This document shows, piece after piece, positions 19,678 through 27,533 of a stretch of DNA of 64,000 nucleotides. The position numbers were made by a program, and so were the translations under genes. The notes under the pieces are model-generated. The model worked only from the letters and a program-made list of their open reading frames with translations. It did no database searches and was not told where the DNA came from. Source of the DNA: an uncultured Eubacterium sp. (lineage in GTDB: Bacteria > Bacillota > Clostridia > Lachnospirales > Lachnospiraceae); contig CAJUHV010000001.1 of assembly GCA_910586445.1 (NCBI GenBank), positions 1 to 64,000 on the forward strand. The letters run 5' to 3'. Within the stretch, counting starts at the first letter, position 1. Each line of letters begins with the position of its first letter.

Positions 19678-19720
19678 GGATAATACCGGATTATCCGTTA
19701 AAACTTGAGCAGGATAGTTT
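19678..19720 (+). repeat. Left 43-bp terminal inverted repeat
   Basis: Exact reverse complement of 21528-21570. It ends with TTGAGC, which with an 18-bp gap to TATTAT could be a -35 box for the rightward gene. Confidence 0.9.
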
Positions 19721-19763
19721 CACAGCAATATTATTAAATTAGCTGAAATTGGAGATCATATCA

Positions 19764-20783
19764 ATGGGAAATTTACAAAATCTTAAATTAAATTATTCTC
19801 TTAAAGTTTTTCAAAATAGTACAGACGAAAAATTTTTAGAATCATTAAATGTATATGTTAAATCTGTACCAAGAAATGAAAAAACTAATACGAATGAAAT
19901 AATATGGTGTATAGACAATGCTGATAAGTTTGACAAAGCCAATTTATTTTTTTTGGGGCTTGAACTAAATAATAAAATAATAGGTTATTCAGAAATAGCT
20001 TTTATAAAAAGAACCCGTTATGTTACTATCGACTATTTATGTATTGATGAAAAGTATAGAACTCATAGTGCATTTTATACTTTTCTATTACTTATAATAG
20101 GATATTTTTCAAATCTAAAGCTAGATTATGATTTTATAGGAATTGAACTGTTAACTGATGATAATGGGGCTCTTTCAAAAGAAGAATTAACGGAATTTGA
20201 GCTGGAAGGGTTTAAAGTTGTAAATACGCTTTATATGCAGCCTTGCTTGGAAGTGAATAATTACGACAGTCAACATGAAGCATTATTACTTATTTATCAA
20301 CGCAATACCGTTAATAAGAAAATAAGTAAAGATACATATCTTGAAATTATTAATTCAATATATTTTGACTACTATTTTGAATGGGATTCTCATTTTTTTT
20401 CGGATAGTGCAGAGAGTGGTGAAAGTTATCTTAAACTCCAACAAACATATGAAGCCATAAAATCATCTTTAACAGAAGAATTTATAATTTTAAATGGATA
20501 TCCGTTTTCAAAAATGTCAAGTGAAAATAAAGTAATTCCAAATGATAAAACAGTCAACAAAAAATTGTGGCAAGCTTTATTCTTTACTATGGCATTTGAA
20601 GCCTTAGCATTAAGCCTGATCTATATATTAAATAAAATGGATATTGAATTAACTTCTGCGGGAGTAGGATTTGTTTTGCTGTTATTTACCTGGCTTGCCT
20701 TTCTATCATTTTCAGAGAATAAAGCATACTCAATTTTGGGTAAAATTCCTGGTTTATCTAAATTTTTTGGGAACACAGAATAA
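19764..20783 (+). CDS. GNAT-like protein with two C-terminal membrane segments
   Basis: 339 aa. Start 19764 is chosen for GGAG nine bases upstream; a TTG at 19749 is less likely. Residues about 20-180 resemble a GNAT acetyltransferase fold: LGLELNNKIIGYSEIAF, a YVTIDYLCIDEKYR strand-loop typical of the acetyl-CoA site, and GFKVVNTLYMQP near the end of the domain. Two hydrophobic stretches near residues 275-295 and 300-320 could anchor it in the membrane. The substrate is unknown. Its 3' end overlaps that of the convergent methyltransferase gene by 26 bp. Strongly AT-rich; cargo of the repeat-bounded unit. Confidence 0.6.
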   Translation: MGNLQNLKLNYSLKVFQNSTDEKFLESLNVYVKSVPRNEKTNTNEIIWCIDNADKFDKANLFFLGLELNNKIIGYSEIAFIKRTRYVTIDYLCIDEKYRTHSAFYTFLLLIIGYFSNLKLDYDFIGIELLTDDNGALSKEELTEFELEGFKVVNTLYMQPCLEVNNYDSQHEALLLIYQRNTVNKKISKDTYLEIINSIYFDYYFEWDSHFFSDSAESGESYLKLQQTYEAIKSSLTEEFIILNGYPFSKMSSENKVIPNDKTVNKKLWQALFFTMAFEALALSLIYILNKMDIELTSAGVGFVLLLFTWLAFLSFSENKAYSILGKIPGLSKFFGNTE

Positions 20784-21483
20784 CATTACAAGAAAACTCT
20801 CTTAAAAATGGAATATGTGATATTACTTTGTCAAATTTGACAAAGGCAGCAGCTTTGTTTTCATCACAAGTCATTCTATAAATTAAAGGTGTAAGTATAT
20901 GATATTTATGCATATCTAGTACATTAACATGAAAATTTCTTAATATACTGGATATGTATTTTTGTGAGTATACCCATATTTTATCCGTGTAACCACTATT
21001 AAAAGTCTCAATAATGTCAGCTGTTTTATTAAAATGCTTTGTACCTATAAATTCCAGGCTGCGGCTTTGGTCATAGTCAAGTATTAATAATCCATATTGT
21101 TTCAAAACTCTAACCAACTCCGAAATTGCAATTAAAGCATCGCAATAATTTAAAACAGAGCCAACACAAATACATACATCAAACTTATTATCAGCAAAGG
21201 GCATGTTTTCAATATTACCGATATAAGCATTAGGAATATTTTTAAGCTTCTGATCAGCAATATCAATATGATAATGTATACCGGGTATATTGTATGTATT
21301 TCCGCCAGAACCGGCATTTAATATTTCTGTTTGATTGTTGAAATTATGCTTTAATGCTATAGAGTGTAAAAATTTAGAAATTTGAGAATATGTATATTGG
21401 TACCATTTGTCATCATGCGGCCAAATCTCTTTCATGTCATTATACATATTTTTTACTGAATCTATATCTATTCTGCTATTCAT
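20758..21483 (-). CDS. Class I SAM-dependent methyltransferase
   Basis: 241 aa, cytosolic. Motif I is EILNAGSGGNTYNI followed by HYHIDIAD. Then come NIENMPFADNKFDVCICVGSVLNYC and ELVRVLKQYGLLILDYDQ, the usual order of a Methyltransf_11-type fold. The C-terminal 80 residues (SILRNFHVNVLDMHKYHILTPL) are not recognised and may bind the substrate. Ribosome site AGAAGGG. It converges with the GNAT-like gene within the same repeat-bounded unit, so the two may act on one molecule, though convergent genes are not an operon. Confidence 0.7.
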   Translation of the reverse strand: MNSRIDIDSVKNMYNDMKEIWPHDDKWYQYTYSQISKFLHSIALKHNFNNQTEILNAGSGGNTYNIPGIHYHIDIADQKLKNIPNAYIGNIENMPFADNKFDVCICVGSVLNYCDALIAISELVRVLKQYGLLILDYDQSRSLEFIGTKHFNKTADIIETFNSGYTDKIWVYSQKYISSILRNFHVNVLDMHKYHILTPLIYRMTCDENKAAAFVKFDKVISHIPFLREFSCNVILCSQKI

Positions 21484-21527
21484 TATTATCCCTTCTTAAT
21501 CAATAAGTTAATTCAATAGATAACTAT

Positions 21528-21570
21528 AAACTATCCTGCTCAAGTTTTAACGGATAATCCGGTATTATCC
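21528..21570 (-). repeat. Right 43-bp terminal inverted repeat
   Basis: Exact reverse complement of 19678-19720. Confidence 0.9.
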
Positions 21571-21966
21571 TATATCCAAATCCATTCATCAGATAACATC
21601 CGATTTTTAGACATTTTTAGCACCGAATCCAATGGACAATACGATTATTCCTACTAAATCAAGAAATTTGCAATTCATATTACGAAAAAAACTCAATCTC
21701 CTCACATCTCTAATACATTATAACATAAATCCGATTACAATCAACCATTTTTTAATTTTAATAACCATAAAACAACTATCCAGTAAATCAGATTATATTT
21801 TGTGTCTAATTCACATATACATATTTTTCATTTTCATCCCTCACCCCCTTTTCATACGTCGGTTATTCACACCATATTTACCACATTAACCTAACAGCTA
21901 GTCTCCGCTCCATACATCCCCAAAAAGCAAAATCCATCCATATACCTCTATCCCCTCCCCAAATCA

Positions 21967-22293
21967 TCAACCCCCCCCCGACTCCCGCCAAAATAACCCT
22001 TCCGCCCCAATAATCCTGCTTATCATCTCCCTCATATCATAATCAGGATTATAAACCGCCATATTCAGACACCTCTTTTCAAGCATAAAAAGCGTATTCC
22101 GCCCAAGCAATATACCGAGAGAGCTTTTATTATTTCGAACCAGATCAACAACCACCCGTGGCGGCGGTGACTCAATCAGCCTGCCGGCATCGTACGAAAA
22201 AACAGAAACCGGATAATAACACATCAACTTTAATATAATATCCACAAACTTTTTTTGAAATTGATACTGCTCATAATTATCCTCTAAATTCAT
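21967..22293 (-). CDS. Hypothetical protein ending in a G9 tract
   Basis: About 108 aa from the ATG at 22293 (MNLEDNYEQYQFQKKFVDII); the frame is open to 22320. The ATG overlaps the end of a helix-turn-helix remnant, suggesting the two were once one regulator gene or translationally coupled. The middle (VVVDLVRNNKSSLGILLGRNTLFMLEKRCLNMAVYNPDYDMREMI) looks like real coding sequence but I cannot assign it. The last residues come from a run of nine G (21971-21979), so the C-terminus may vary. Confidence 0.4.
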   Translation of the reverse strand: MNLEDNYEQYQFQKKFVDIILKLMCYYPVSVFSYDAGRLIESPPPRVVVDLVRNNKSSLGILLGRNTLFMLEKRCLNMAVYNPDYDMREMISRIIGAEGLFWRESGGG

Positions 22294-22398
22294 CAAGAGA
22301 CAATCCATACAGGACAGCAAGATTTTTAGACTGGCGGATATCCGGCAGCGTTTCGTCCACTTCCCATTTTAAAATCGTCTGTTTTTCTGTCAAGCAGG
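22277..22398 (-). pseudogene. Remnant of an XRE-type helix-turn-helix regulator
   Basis: The minus strand encodes LTEKQTILKWEVDETLPDIR and NLAVLYGLSLDEFRG before a stop. This matches the second half of a Cro/C1 HTH domain (VSKWETGKTLPDIENLKILSELFGVSLDEL type). The first helices are missing and a stop lies upstream in frame, so it is a fragment. Confidence 0.55.
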
Positions 22399-22468
22399 GA
22401 CTAAAAACTTATTTTTTCTGCCAACATAACCACAACTCTCTTGTTTATACCAAGAATAATACCATTTT

Positions 22469-22786
22469 TCATCTCCTCAAAATCAACACTACCGCCTCTT
22501 TCAAATCATCACTAAATTCTTCCAAATCATCCATCGAAATAACCTTATCATTAATCAGTTCGGCAATGTCCCAAAACATATCAGATTTTCTTAACTCAAT
22601 ACAAACACCCGGCGTTTTCCTGTCTTTCTTAATTCGTTTCTCTATCTCCCAAAACTTGGTGGATGCAGGCAAGTCGCTGCACAAATAGTCGGCATATTCT
22701 TTTACCAGCTTCTCCATGTAATGTTCCTGCCATCCACCAATTTTCTCCCTGTATAATTTCCAGTCTCTTTTTGAAGGCTCAACCAT
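22469..22786 (-). CDS. Conserved small cytosolic protein
   Basis: 105 aa beginning MVEPSKRDWKLYREKIGGWQ, with conserved-looking blocks PASTKFWEIEKRIKKD, CIELRKSDMFWDIAELINDKVISMDDLEEFSDDLKE. No membrane segment. Proteins like it are widespread in Clostridia as short hypotheticals, sometimes mislabelled as transporters. A strong GGGAGG site precedes the ATG. Function unknown; no operon partner seen. Confidence 0.7.
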   Translation of the reverse strand: MVEPSKRDWKLYREKIGGWQEHYMEKLVKEYADYLCSDLPASTKFWEIEKRIKKDRKTPGVCIELRKSDMFWDIAELINDKVISMDDLEEFSDDLKEAVVLILRR

Positions 22787-22904
22787 TTTTCATTTCCTCC
22801 CTCTTTGCATTAAAAGCAACAATATATATGCTAATCGCAAGTAATTTTTTGCCTTATACATAACGATTGGCGTATTTCATATCATTCCCTGCTTTATTCA
22901 ATCC

Positions 22905-23140
22905 TTATATACTTCTGTTTTTAGCGGCTGCTGTGCAGGTTAATCTGCCCACTGCCGCCAGTTCATTCAGTAACTGCCTTGTCCTTGGTCCTTTAATCCC
23001 ATTTTTTCAGCAATTTCTTCTGTCTTATACAATACTTCTAATTCCATGCACCCGAGTATCTGCTTCTGCCTTTCAGATAACGATGCCTCTTGCCTTTCTG
23101 CTGATTCTATTGTTTTTTTGTTGATTGCAAAAAATATTTA
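22905..23140 (-). pseudogene. Winged-helix C-terminal remnant, frameshifted
   Basis: The minus strand reads LSERQKQILGCMELEVLYKT, EEIAEKMGLK, then after a one-base loss GPRTRQLLNELAAVGRL and a stop. This resembles the C-terminal winged helix of AlbA_2/RecG-like ATP-binding transcriptional regulators. Upstream the frame closes, so only the tail remains. Confidence 0.45.
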
Positions 23141-23198
23141 ACAATCCTCAACAGCATTTCTCACCTTTTTATTTTGATTCACTTCATTTTGACTTACT

Positions 23199-24356
23199 TC
23201 ATTTTGATCCGCCAGCGATATTTACGACCACAAACTCACTATGCTTTCCTGTCCGCAGCGGATATCCCCATCCGGCCATTCCTGACGAAACAATCAGCTC
23301 CATATCTCCAAACGATTTCTGTCCATAGTTCACCGTGCCTCTGTCAAAAAGTGTTGTAAAAAGTCCGACCGGCCACATCTGCCCTGCATGCGTATGCCCT
23401 GACAGCATCAGGTCATAACCCGCAGATGCATTTTCATCCATATCCCTCGGCTGATGATCTGCCACAATATAATACCGCTCCTGATCCACCCCGGCATCCT
23501 CCCCGGCACTGATCAGTTCCTGCGCAGGCTCTCTGCTCATCTCATCCATATATGCATCCGACCTGTCCCTCCGCCCGGATATAGCCAATTCATCGTTCAG
23601 AACAACGGTATCATCCTCTAAAATGCACACTCCTGCCTTTCGGATCGCATCCGCCAGCTCCTCCTGCGTAAAATCACAATCGGAAGAATACCGCCCCTTA
23701 TCATGGTTTCCATATACATAATACGTCCCAAAGGTACTGTTGATCTGCGCCAGTGTTTCAAATGCCTCTCCCACCTCTTTTAAGGTAGTCGTTTCGTCTA
23801 CAATATCACCGCCCAGTACAACCAGATCCGGTTCTTCCTGTTCCATGCGCGCACAATATTCCGCCAGCTTTTCCTGATCCATTGTAGTTCCAAAATGCAG
23901 ATCCGATACGAAAACAACCTGGTATCCTTCTTCCCGAATCGGCTTATTCGCCGTAACAGTATACCTTGTAGTAATCACGTCATGCATATTTACATACGCA
24001 TATCCTATGACTGCCGCCGTAACAGCCGCCGCCAGAATACCGCTGCGATATGCCATATCACATATCCTGTAAACTTTATGCTTCTGCAAAGCCCCATGTC
24101 CTGCCTTTTTTAAGATCAGCCGCAGCAGATCACTCATCAAAGTAACTGCCGTAAAATAACATACAATCAGCGCCCAGACTCCAAACAAATTCATAGACTT
24201 GACCGCCGAGGCAGCTGCAATGACTGCTGCCGTCATCTTCTGAATCCGCAGATTTTTATTTCCAAAAAATACATTCAATGCCCTGCAGATAATTACATAC
24301 TGATATATGCCGAGCGGTATTACCAACAGCCCTGCAATTCCCAAAAACAATAACAT
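23199..24356 (-). CDS. Membrane-anchored metallophosphoesterase
   Basis: 385 aa. The start at 24356 is taken because GGAGG directly precedes it (the longer frame would place that site inside the gene). About four hydrophobic segments in the first 140 residues are followed by a calcineurin-like phosphoesterase domain with every metal motif: VFVSDLHFG, GGDIVDE, YGNHDKG, VADHQPR and SGHTHAGQ. The enzyme face is probably outside, as in YkuE/YaeI relatives thought to act on lipids or cell-wall precursors. Substrate not known. Transcribed away from malQ. Confidence 0.88.
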   Translation of the reverse strand: MLLFLGIAGLLVIPLGIYQYVIICRALNVFFGNKNLRIQKMTAAVIAAASAVKSMNLFGVWALIVCYFTAVTLMSDLLRLILKKAGHGALQKHKVYRICDMAYRSGILAAAVTAAVIGYAYVNMHDVITTRYTVTANKPIREEGYQVVFVSDLHFGTTMDQEKLAEYCARMEQEEPDLVVLGGDIVDETTTLKEVGEAFETLAQINSTFGTYYVYGNHDKGRYSSDCDFTQEELADAIRKAGVCILEDDTVVLNDELAISGRRDRSDAYMDEMSREPAQELISAGEDAGVDQERYYIVADHQPRDMDENASAGYDLMLSGHTHAGQMWPVGLFTTLFDRGTVNYGQKSFGDMELIVSSGMAGWGYPLRTGKHSEFVVVNIAGGSK

Positions 24357-24457
24357 ATTTTCCTCCATTCGATCTAGAATACCATTGCCTTTTTATCCAA
24401 AATGCGGTAAATTGAAAATGTATTATTACATATATTACACTACTTTGTGCCTTATTT

Positions 24458-24478
24458 CTAGAGCGTATTTGAAAAATG
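24458..24478 (+). repeat. Solitary MITE-like terminus
   Basis: CTAGAGCGTATTTGAAAAAT then G; one mismatch to the right end of the 26309-26474 element. It lies 37 bp before the malQ start, inside the likely promoter region. Confidence 0.55.
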
Positions 24479-24514
24479 TGTTATATGATAAATTAACCAA
24501 AGGAGGACACATCT

Positions 24515-26020
24515 ATGAAACGGACAGCAGGAGTACTGCTCCCTATTTCCAGCCTGCCATCCCGATACGGCATCGGCTGTTTTTCCAAAAGCGCATATGA
24601 TTTTATAGACTGGCTTTCAGAAGCCGGGCAGTCTTACTGGCAGATCCTGCCGCTGGGGCCTACCAGCTACGGCGACTCGCCTTACCAGTCTTTTTCCACT
24701 TTTGCAGGCAATCCTTATTTTATCAGTCTGGAAACACTGACTGCCGAGGGACTTCTGACCGCCGAAGAATGTGGTGCAGCTGATTTTGGCAGCCAGGAAG
24801 ATGACATAGATTATAAAAAACTCTATGACAACCGCTACCCGCTGCTGCACAAAGCATACGAGCGCAGCAATATAGCAGACAATCCAGATTATCAGCAGTA
24901 TATATCCCAAAACAGCCAGTGGCTTTTTGATTACGCGCTGTTTATGGCCTTAAAAAATCTTTTCGGCGGCATACCATGGAACAAATGGCCAGAAGATATA
25001 CGCCTGCGCAGAGATACAGAAATAGACCGTTACCGCAGCGAGCTGCATTCAGAAATCGAATTTCAGCAGTACATGCAGTATTTGTTTTTCAGACAATGGA
25101 ACGATTTAAAAACCTATGCAGGCAAAAAGGGCATACGCATTATCGGAGACATTCCTATTTACGTGGCAATGGACAGCTCCGACGCATGGGCACATCCAGA
25201 GCTGTTCCAGCTGGATGAATCCAATGTCCCGCTTGCCGTGGCAGGATGTCCGCCAGATGGATTCTCAGCAGACGGGCAGCTCTGGGGCAATCCGCTCTAC
25301 CGCTGGGATTATCATAAAGATACCGGCTACGAATGGTGGATTTCCCGCCTTGCCTATTGTTTTCAGATGTATGATGTGGTACGCATTGATCATTTCCGCG
25401 GCTTCGATGAATATTATTCGATTCCATATGGTGCCAAAACTGCCGCCAACGGACATTGGGAAAAAGGTCCCGGCATAGATCTGTTCCGCAGCATGGAGCA
25501 GCAGCTGGGACACCATGAAGTCATCGCCGAAGACCTCGGCTATGTAACTGATTCTGTACGAAAGCTTGTAAACGACAGCGGCTTTCCAGGCATGAAAGTA
25601 CTGGAATTTGCCTTTGATTCCAGAGACACAGGCTCCGCCAACGACTATCTGCCCCACAATTATATAGAAAACTGCGCTGCATACACAGGCACCCATGATA
25701 ATGAAACAATAAACGGCTGGTTTGCCTCCATCACACCGAAAGAGCGCCAGGCTGCCAGAGATTACTTATGTGACCAGCACACCCCAGATGACCAGCTGCA
25801 CAAATCGTTTATCTCACTGCTTATGCGCAGCAATGCAAAGACATGCATTATTCCGCTGCAGGACTATATGGGGTGCGGCAACCGCTGCCGCATCAACAAA
25901 CCATCTACCGTCGGAACAAACTGGCGGTGGAGGCTGAAAAATGAAGATTTATCCAAAGACTTATTAGAAGAAATACGTGCCGTCACAATTCGTTATGGAC
26001 GAAAAAATCCATACCTTTAA
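24515..26020 (+). CDS. malQ: 4-alpha-glucanotransferase (GH77)
   Basis: Disproportionates maltodextrins in glycogen or maltose metabolism, cytosolic. 501 aa, the usual length. The N-terminus GVLLPISSLPSRYGIGCFS is diagnostic. Other motifs are GPTSYGDSPYQSFS, VVRIDHFRGFDEYYSIP (nucleophile Asp), VIAEDLGYVT (acid Glu), and YTGTHDNETINGWF (third Asp). AAAGGAGG precedes the ATG. It stands alone with its own terminator, so it is probably a single-gene transcript. Confidence 0.96.
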   Translation: MKRTAGVLLPISSLPSRYGIGCFSKSAYDFIDWLSEAGQSYWQILPLGPTSYGDSPYQSFSTFAGNPYFISLETLTAEGLLTAEECGAADFGSQEDDIDYKKLYDNRYPLLHKAYERSNIADNPDYQQYISQNSQWLFDYALFMALKNLFGGIPWNKWPEDIRLRRDTEIDRYRSELHSEIEFQQYMQYLFFRQWNDLKTYAGKKGIRIIGDIPIYVAMDSSDAWAHPELFQLDESNVPLAVAGCPPDGFSADGQLWGNPLYRWDYHKDTGYEWWISRLAYCFQMYDVVRIDHFRGFDEYYSIPYGAKTAANGHWEKGPGIDLFRSMEQQLGHHEVIAEDLGYVTDSVRKLVNDSGFPGMKVLEFAFDSRDTGSANDYLPHNYIENCAAYTGTHDNETINGWFASITPKERQAARDYLCDQHTPDDQLHKSFISLLMRSNAKTCIIPLQDYMGCGNRCRINKPSTVGTNWRWRLKNEDLSKDLLEEIRAVTIRYGRKNPYL

Positions 26021-26094
26021 AAACGATTCCCACAATCTGCACTTCCCAATAAAAGAAAGCACACTGCGCGATCTTTCTTTTGTCATAAATAAAC

Positions 26095-26133
26095 TGCCGC
26101 ATATCATACTCTGCCAAAGTATGATATGCGGCA
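26095..26133 (+). terminator. malQ terminator
   Basis: TGCCGCATATCATACT (26095-26110) and its exact complement (26118-26133) with a 7-nt loop. It is followed by an A/T-rich stretch and lies 75 bp after the malQ stop. Confidence 0.7.
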
Positions 26134-26308
26134 ATTAAAACCGGTACTAAGTACTCCATACAGACAGAAAACAGAGTCTATTACAGCCTGATTCACGCCA
26201 TTGCTTCGTTAAAATTTCTCGTCGATAGTACCCATCGCCGTTGAAATTTTGCCCTGCACTGACGCGGATCATTCAGCACTAAGCTCTAATTTCTGACTGG
26301 ATAAAGCG

Positions 26309-26474
26309 CTAGCGCGTGTTTGAAAAATCATTCCCGCGATCTGCACTCCCCACTTCGCGGATAATTCATCCCAAATTTAATCAACATAGCCCGCTATGCC
26401 TCATAAATTTGGGATGAATTATCCACAAAGTGTAAAGCACATCTCATGGAAAGCATTTTTCAAACACGCTCTAG
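26309..26474. mobile_element. 166-bp MITE-like palindromic element
   Basis: Termini CTAGCGCGTGTTTGAAAAAT (26309-26328) and the complement of CTAGAGCGTGTTTGAAAAAT (26455-26474) differ at one base. Inside is a second perfect 19-bp inverted repeat, ATAATTCATCCCAAATTTA (26361-26379) with 26404-26422. No coding capacity. A degraded stretch like its left arm (ATTCCC..AATCTGCACTTCCC) follows malQ at 26023-26049. The rest of 26134-26308 holds a weak AAAATTTC/GAAATTTT pairing near 26210-26250 and nothing else I can name. Confidence 0.65.
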
Positions 26475-26551
26475 TTTTTTCATTTAGATCTGCTTTTCAT
26501 TCAGTTCTATTTTGTTTTCATTCTGTTTTTCTCTTGAGATCAGCTTTACTC

Positions 26552-27391
26552 TCAGCGTATCGCCTGCACCCCGCAGACCTTCTTACACTGTCCACAGTGA
26601 ATACACTCTGGATGATTTGCTTCATTTACCGGATCAATCTGCATCTTGCAGGCCCTGCTGCATGCCCCGCAGCTGACACATTTTTCCTTATCCACCCGGT
26701 ACCGAAATACGGAGATCGGATTAAATACGGAATAAACCGCTCCCAGCGGACATATGTACTTGCAGAACGGCCGATAAATAATGATTGACAAAATAATCGT
26801 AATCATCAGCAGCACATTTTTCCAGACATACAGCCATCCTAATGCACTCCGCATAGAATTATTCAGCAGAACCAGCGGAATACCGCCCTCCAGCGTTCCG
26901 GCAGGGCAGATCAATTTGCAGAAATACGGCGCTCCCTGTCCCATGATATCTACCAAGCACAGCGGGAGCAGTATTACAAATACGATCAGAATAACATATT
27001 TTAATTTCCGCAGCAGCCTGTCCCCTTTAAACGTCCCTATTTTTTTTGGAAATGGTATCTTATGCAGCAGATCCTGTATCAGCCCGAACGGACACAGCCA
27101 CCCGCACGCAAATCTGCCGACCAAAGCTCCAATAAACATAAGAAACCCGGCTACATAAAAAGCAAACTTAAAATTCCAGCTGCCGATGACTGCCTGCATC
27201 GCCCCGATCGGGCATGCGCCCAGAGCTCCCGGACAAGAGTAACAGTTAAGCCCTGGCACGCAAAGCTTTTTCAGCGGCCCCTTATAAATCTTTCCCTGAA
27301 CAAAACCTGCCAGATAGCTGTTTGTCAATAACGCCCAGAGCGCCTGCACCCTGTGGCGGTTCCATTCACTCGTTTTTCTATTTTTACCCAA
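26552..27391 (-). CDS. Membrane 4Fe-4S protein, NapH-like
   Basis: Likely membrane electron carrier. 279 aa. N-terminal CVPGLNCYSCPGALGACPIG, about four membrane helices, the CxxxCP pairs CGWLCPFGLIQDL and CKYICPLGAVYSVF, and two C-terminal ferredoxin motifs (CVSCGACSRACK, CIHCGQCKKVC). This is the NapH/RdxA-type layout (Fer4_5). Start is a TTG at 27391 overlapping the stop of the CXXC microprotein, so translation is coupled. It is the last gene of a three-gene operon with a TlpA-like lipoprotein, suggesting it feeds electrons to, or is fed by, extracytoplasmic thiols. Confidence 0.88.
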   Translation of the reverse strand: MGKNRKTSEWNRHRVQALWALLTNSYLAGFVQGKIYKGPLKKLCVPGLNCYSCPGALGACPIGAMQAVIGSWNFKFAFYVAGFLMFIGALVGRFACGWLCPFGLIQDLLHKIPFPKKIGTFKGDRLLRKLKYVILIVFVILLPLCLVDIMGQGAPYFCKLICPAGTLEGGIPLVLLNNSMRSALGWLYVWKNVLLMITIILSIIIYRPFCKYICPLGAVYSVFNPISVFRYRVDKEKCVSCGACSRACKMQIDPVNEANHPECIHCGQCKKVCGVQAIR

Positions 27392-27533
27392 TTCCTATAC
27401 ACTCCAGACATATACTGACAGCTTTTGCCATCACGACATCCACCTCATTTCGATAAATTCCATATCCCATCATCAAAAGGCCCGCCGCCGCAGCGCCAAG
27501 CCCGCGCCAACCCGCATATTTAAGGTGCTTCAT
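27384..27533 (-). CDS. CD1871A-type CXXC microprotein
   Basis: 49 aa: MKHLKYAGWRGLGAAAAGLL, a hydrophobic stretch, then KAVSICLECIGIG with the CLEC motif at the very end. This matches the small CD1871A-family CXXC proteins of Clostridia, found beside TlpA-like and 4Fe-4S proteins. The ATG overlaps the stop of the lipoprotein gene (ATGA) and its own end overlaps the next gene. AAAGGAG precedes it. Probably a membrane-bound redox partner; the role is inferred. Confidence 0.75.
   Translation of the reverse strand: MKHLKYAGWRGLGAAAAGLLMMGYGIYRNEVDVVMAKAVSICLECIGIG

Larger units (their letters stand above)
19678..21570. mobile_element. 1.9-kb two-gene unit bounded by perfect 43-bp inverted repeats
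   Basis: The left end (19678-19720) and right end (21528-21570) are exact reverse complements over 43 bp. The outer 19 bases, GGATAATACCGGATTATCC, are themselves nearly palindromic. Inside are two genes reading inward from the ends, both far more AT-rich than the surroundings. There is no transposase or recombinase inside and I find no clear target duplication. It looks like a non-autonomous transposable cassette. The 130 bp left of it and 390 bp right of it (21571-21960) hold no gene I can support. Confidence 0.75.

Noticed and set aside
21571..21960. Small frames to the right of the mobile cassette
   Set aside because: Very AT-rich, no ribosome sites, no protein-like composition.
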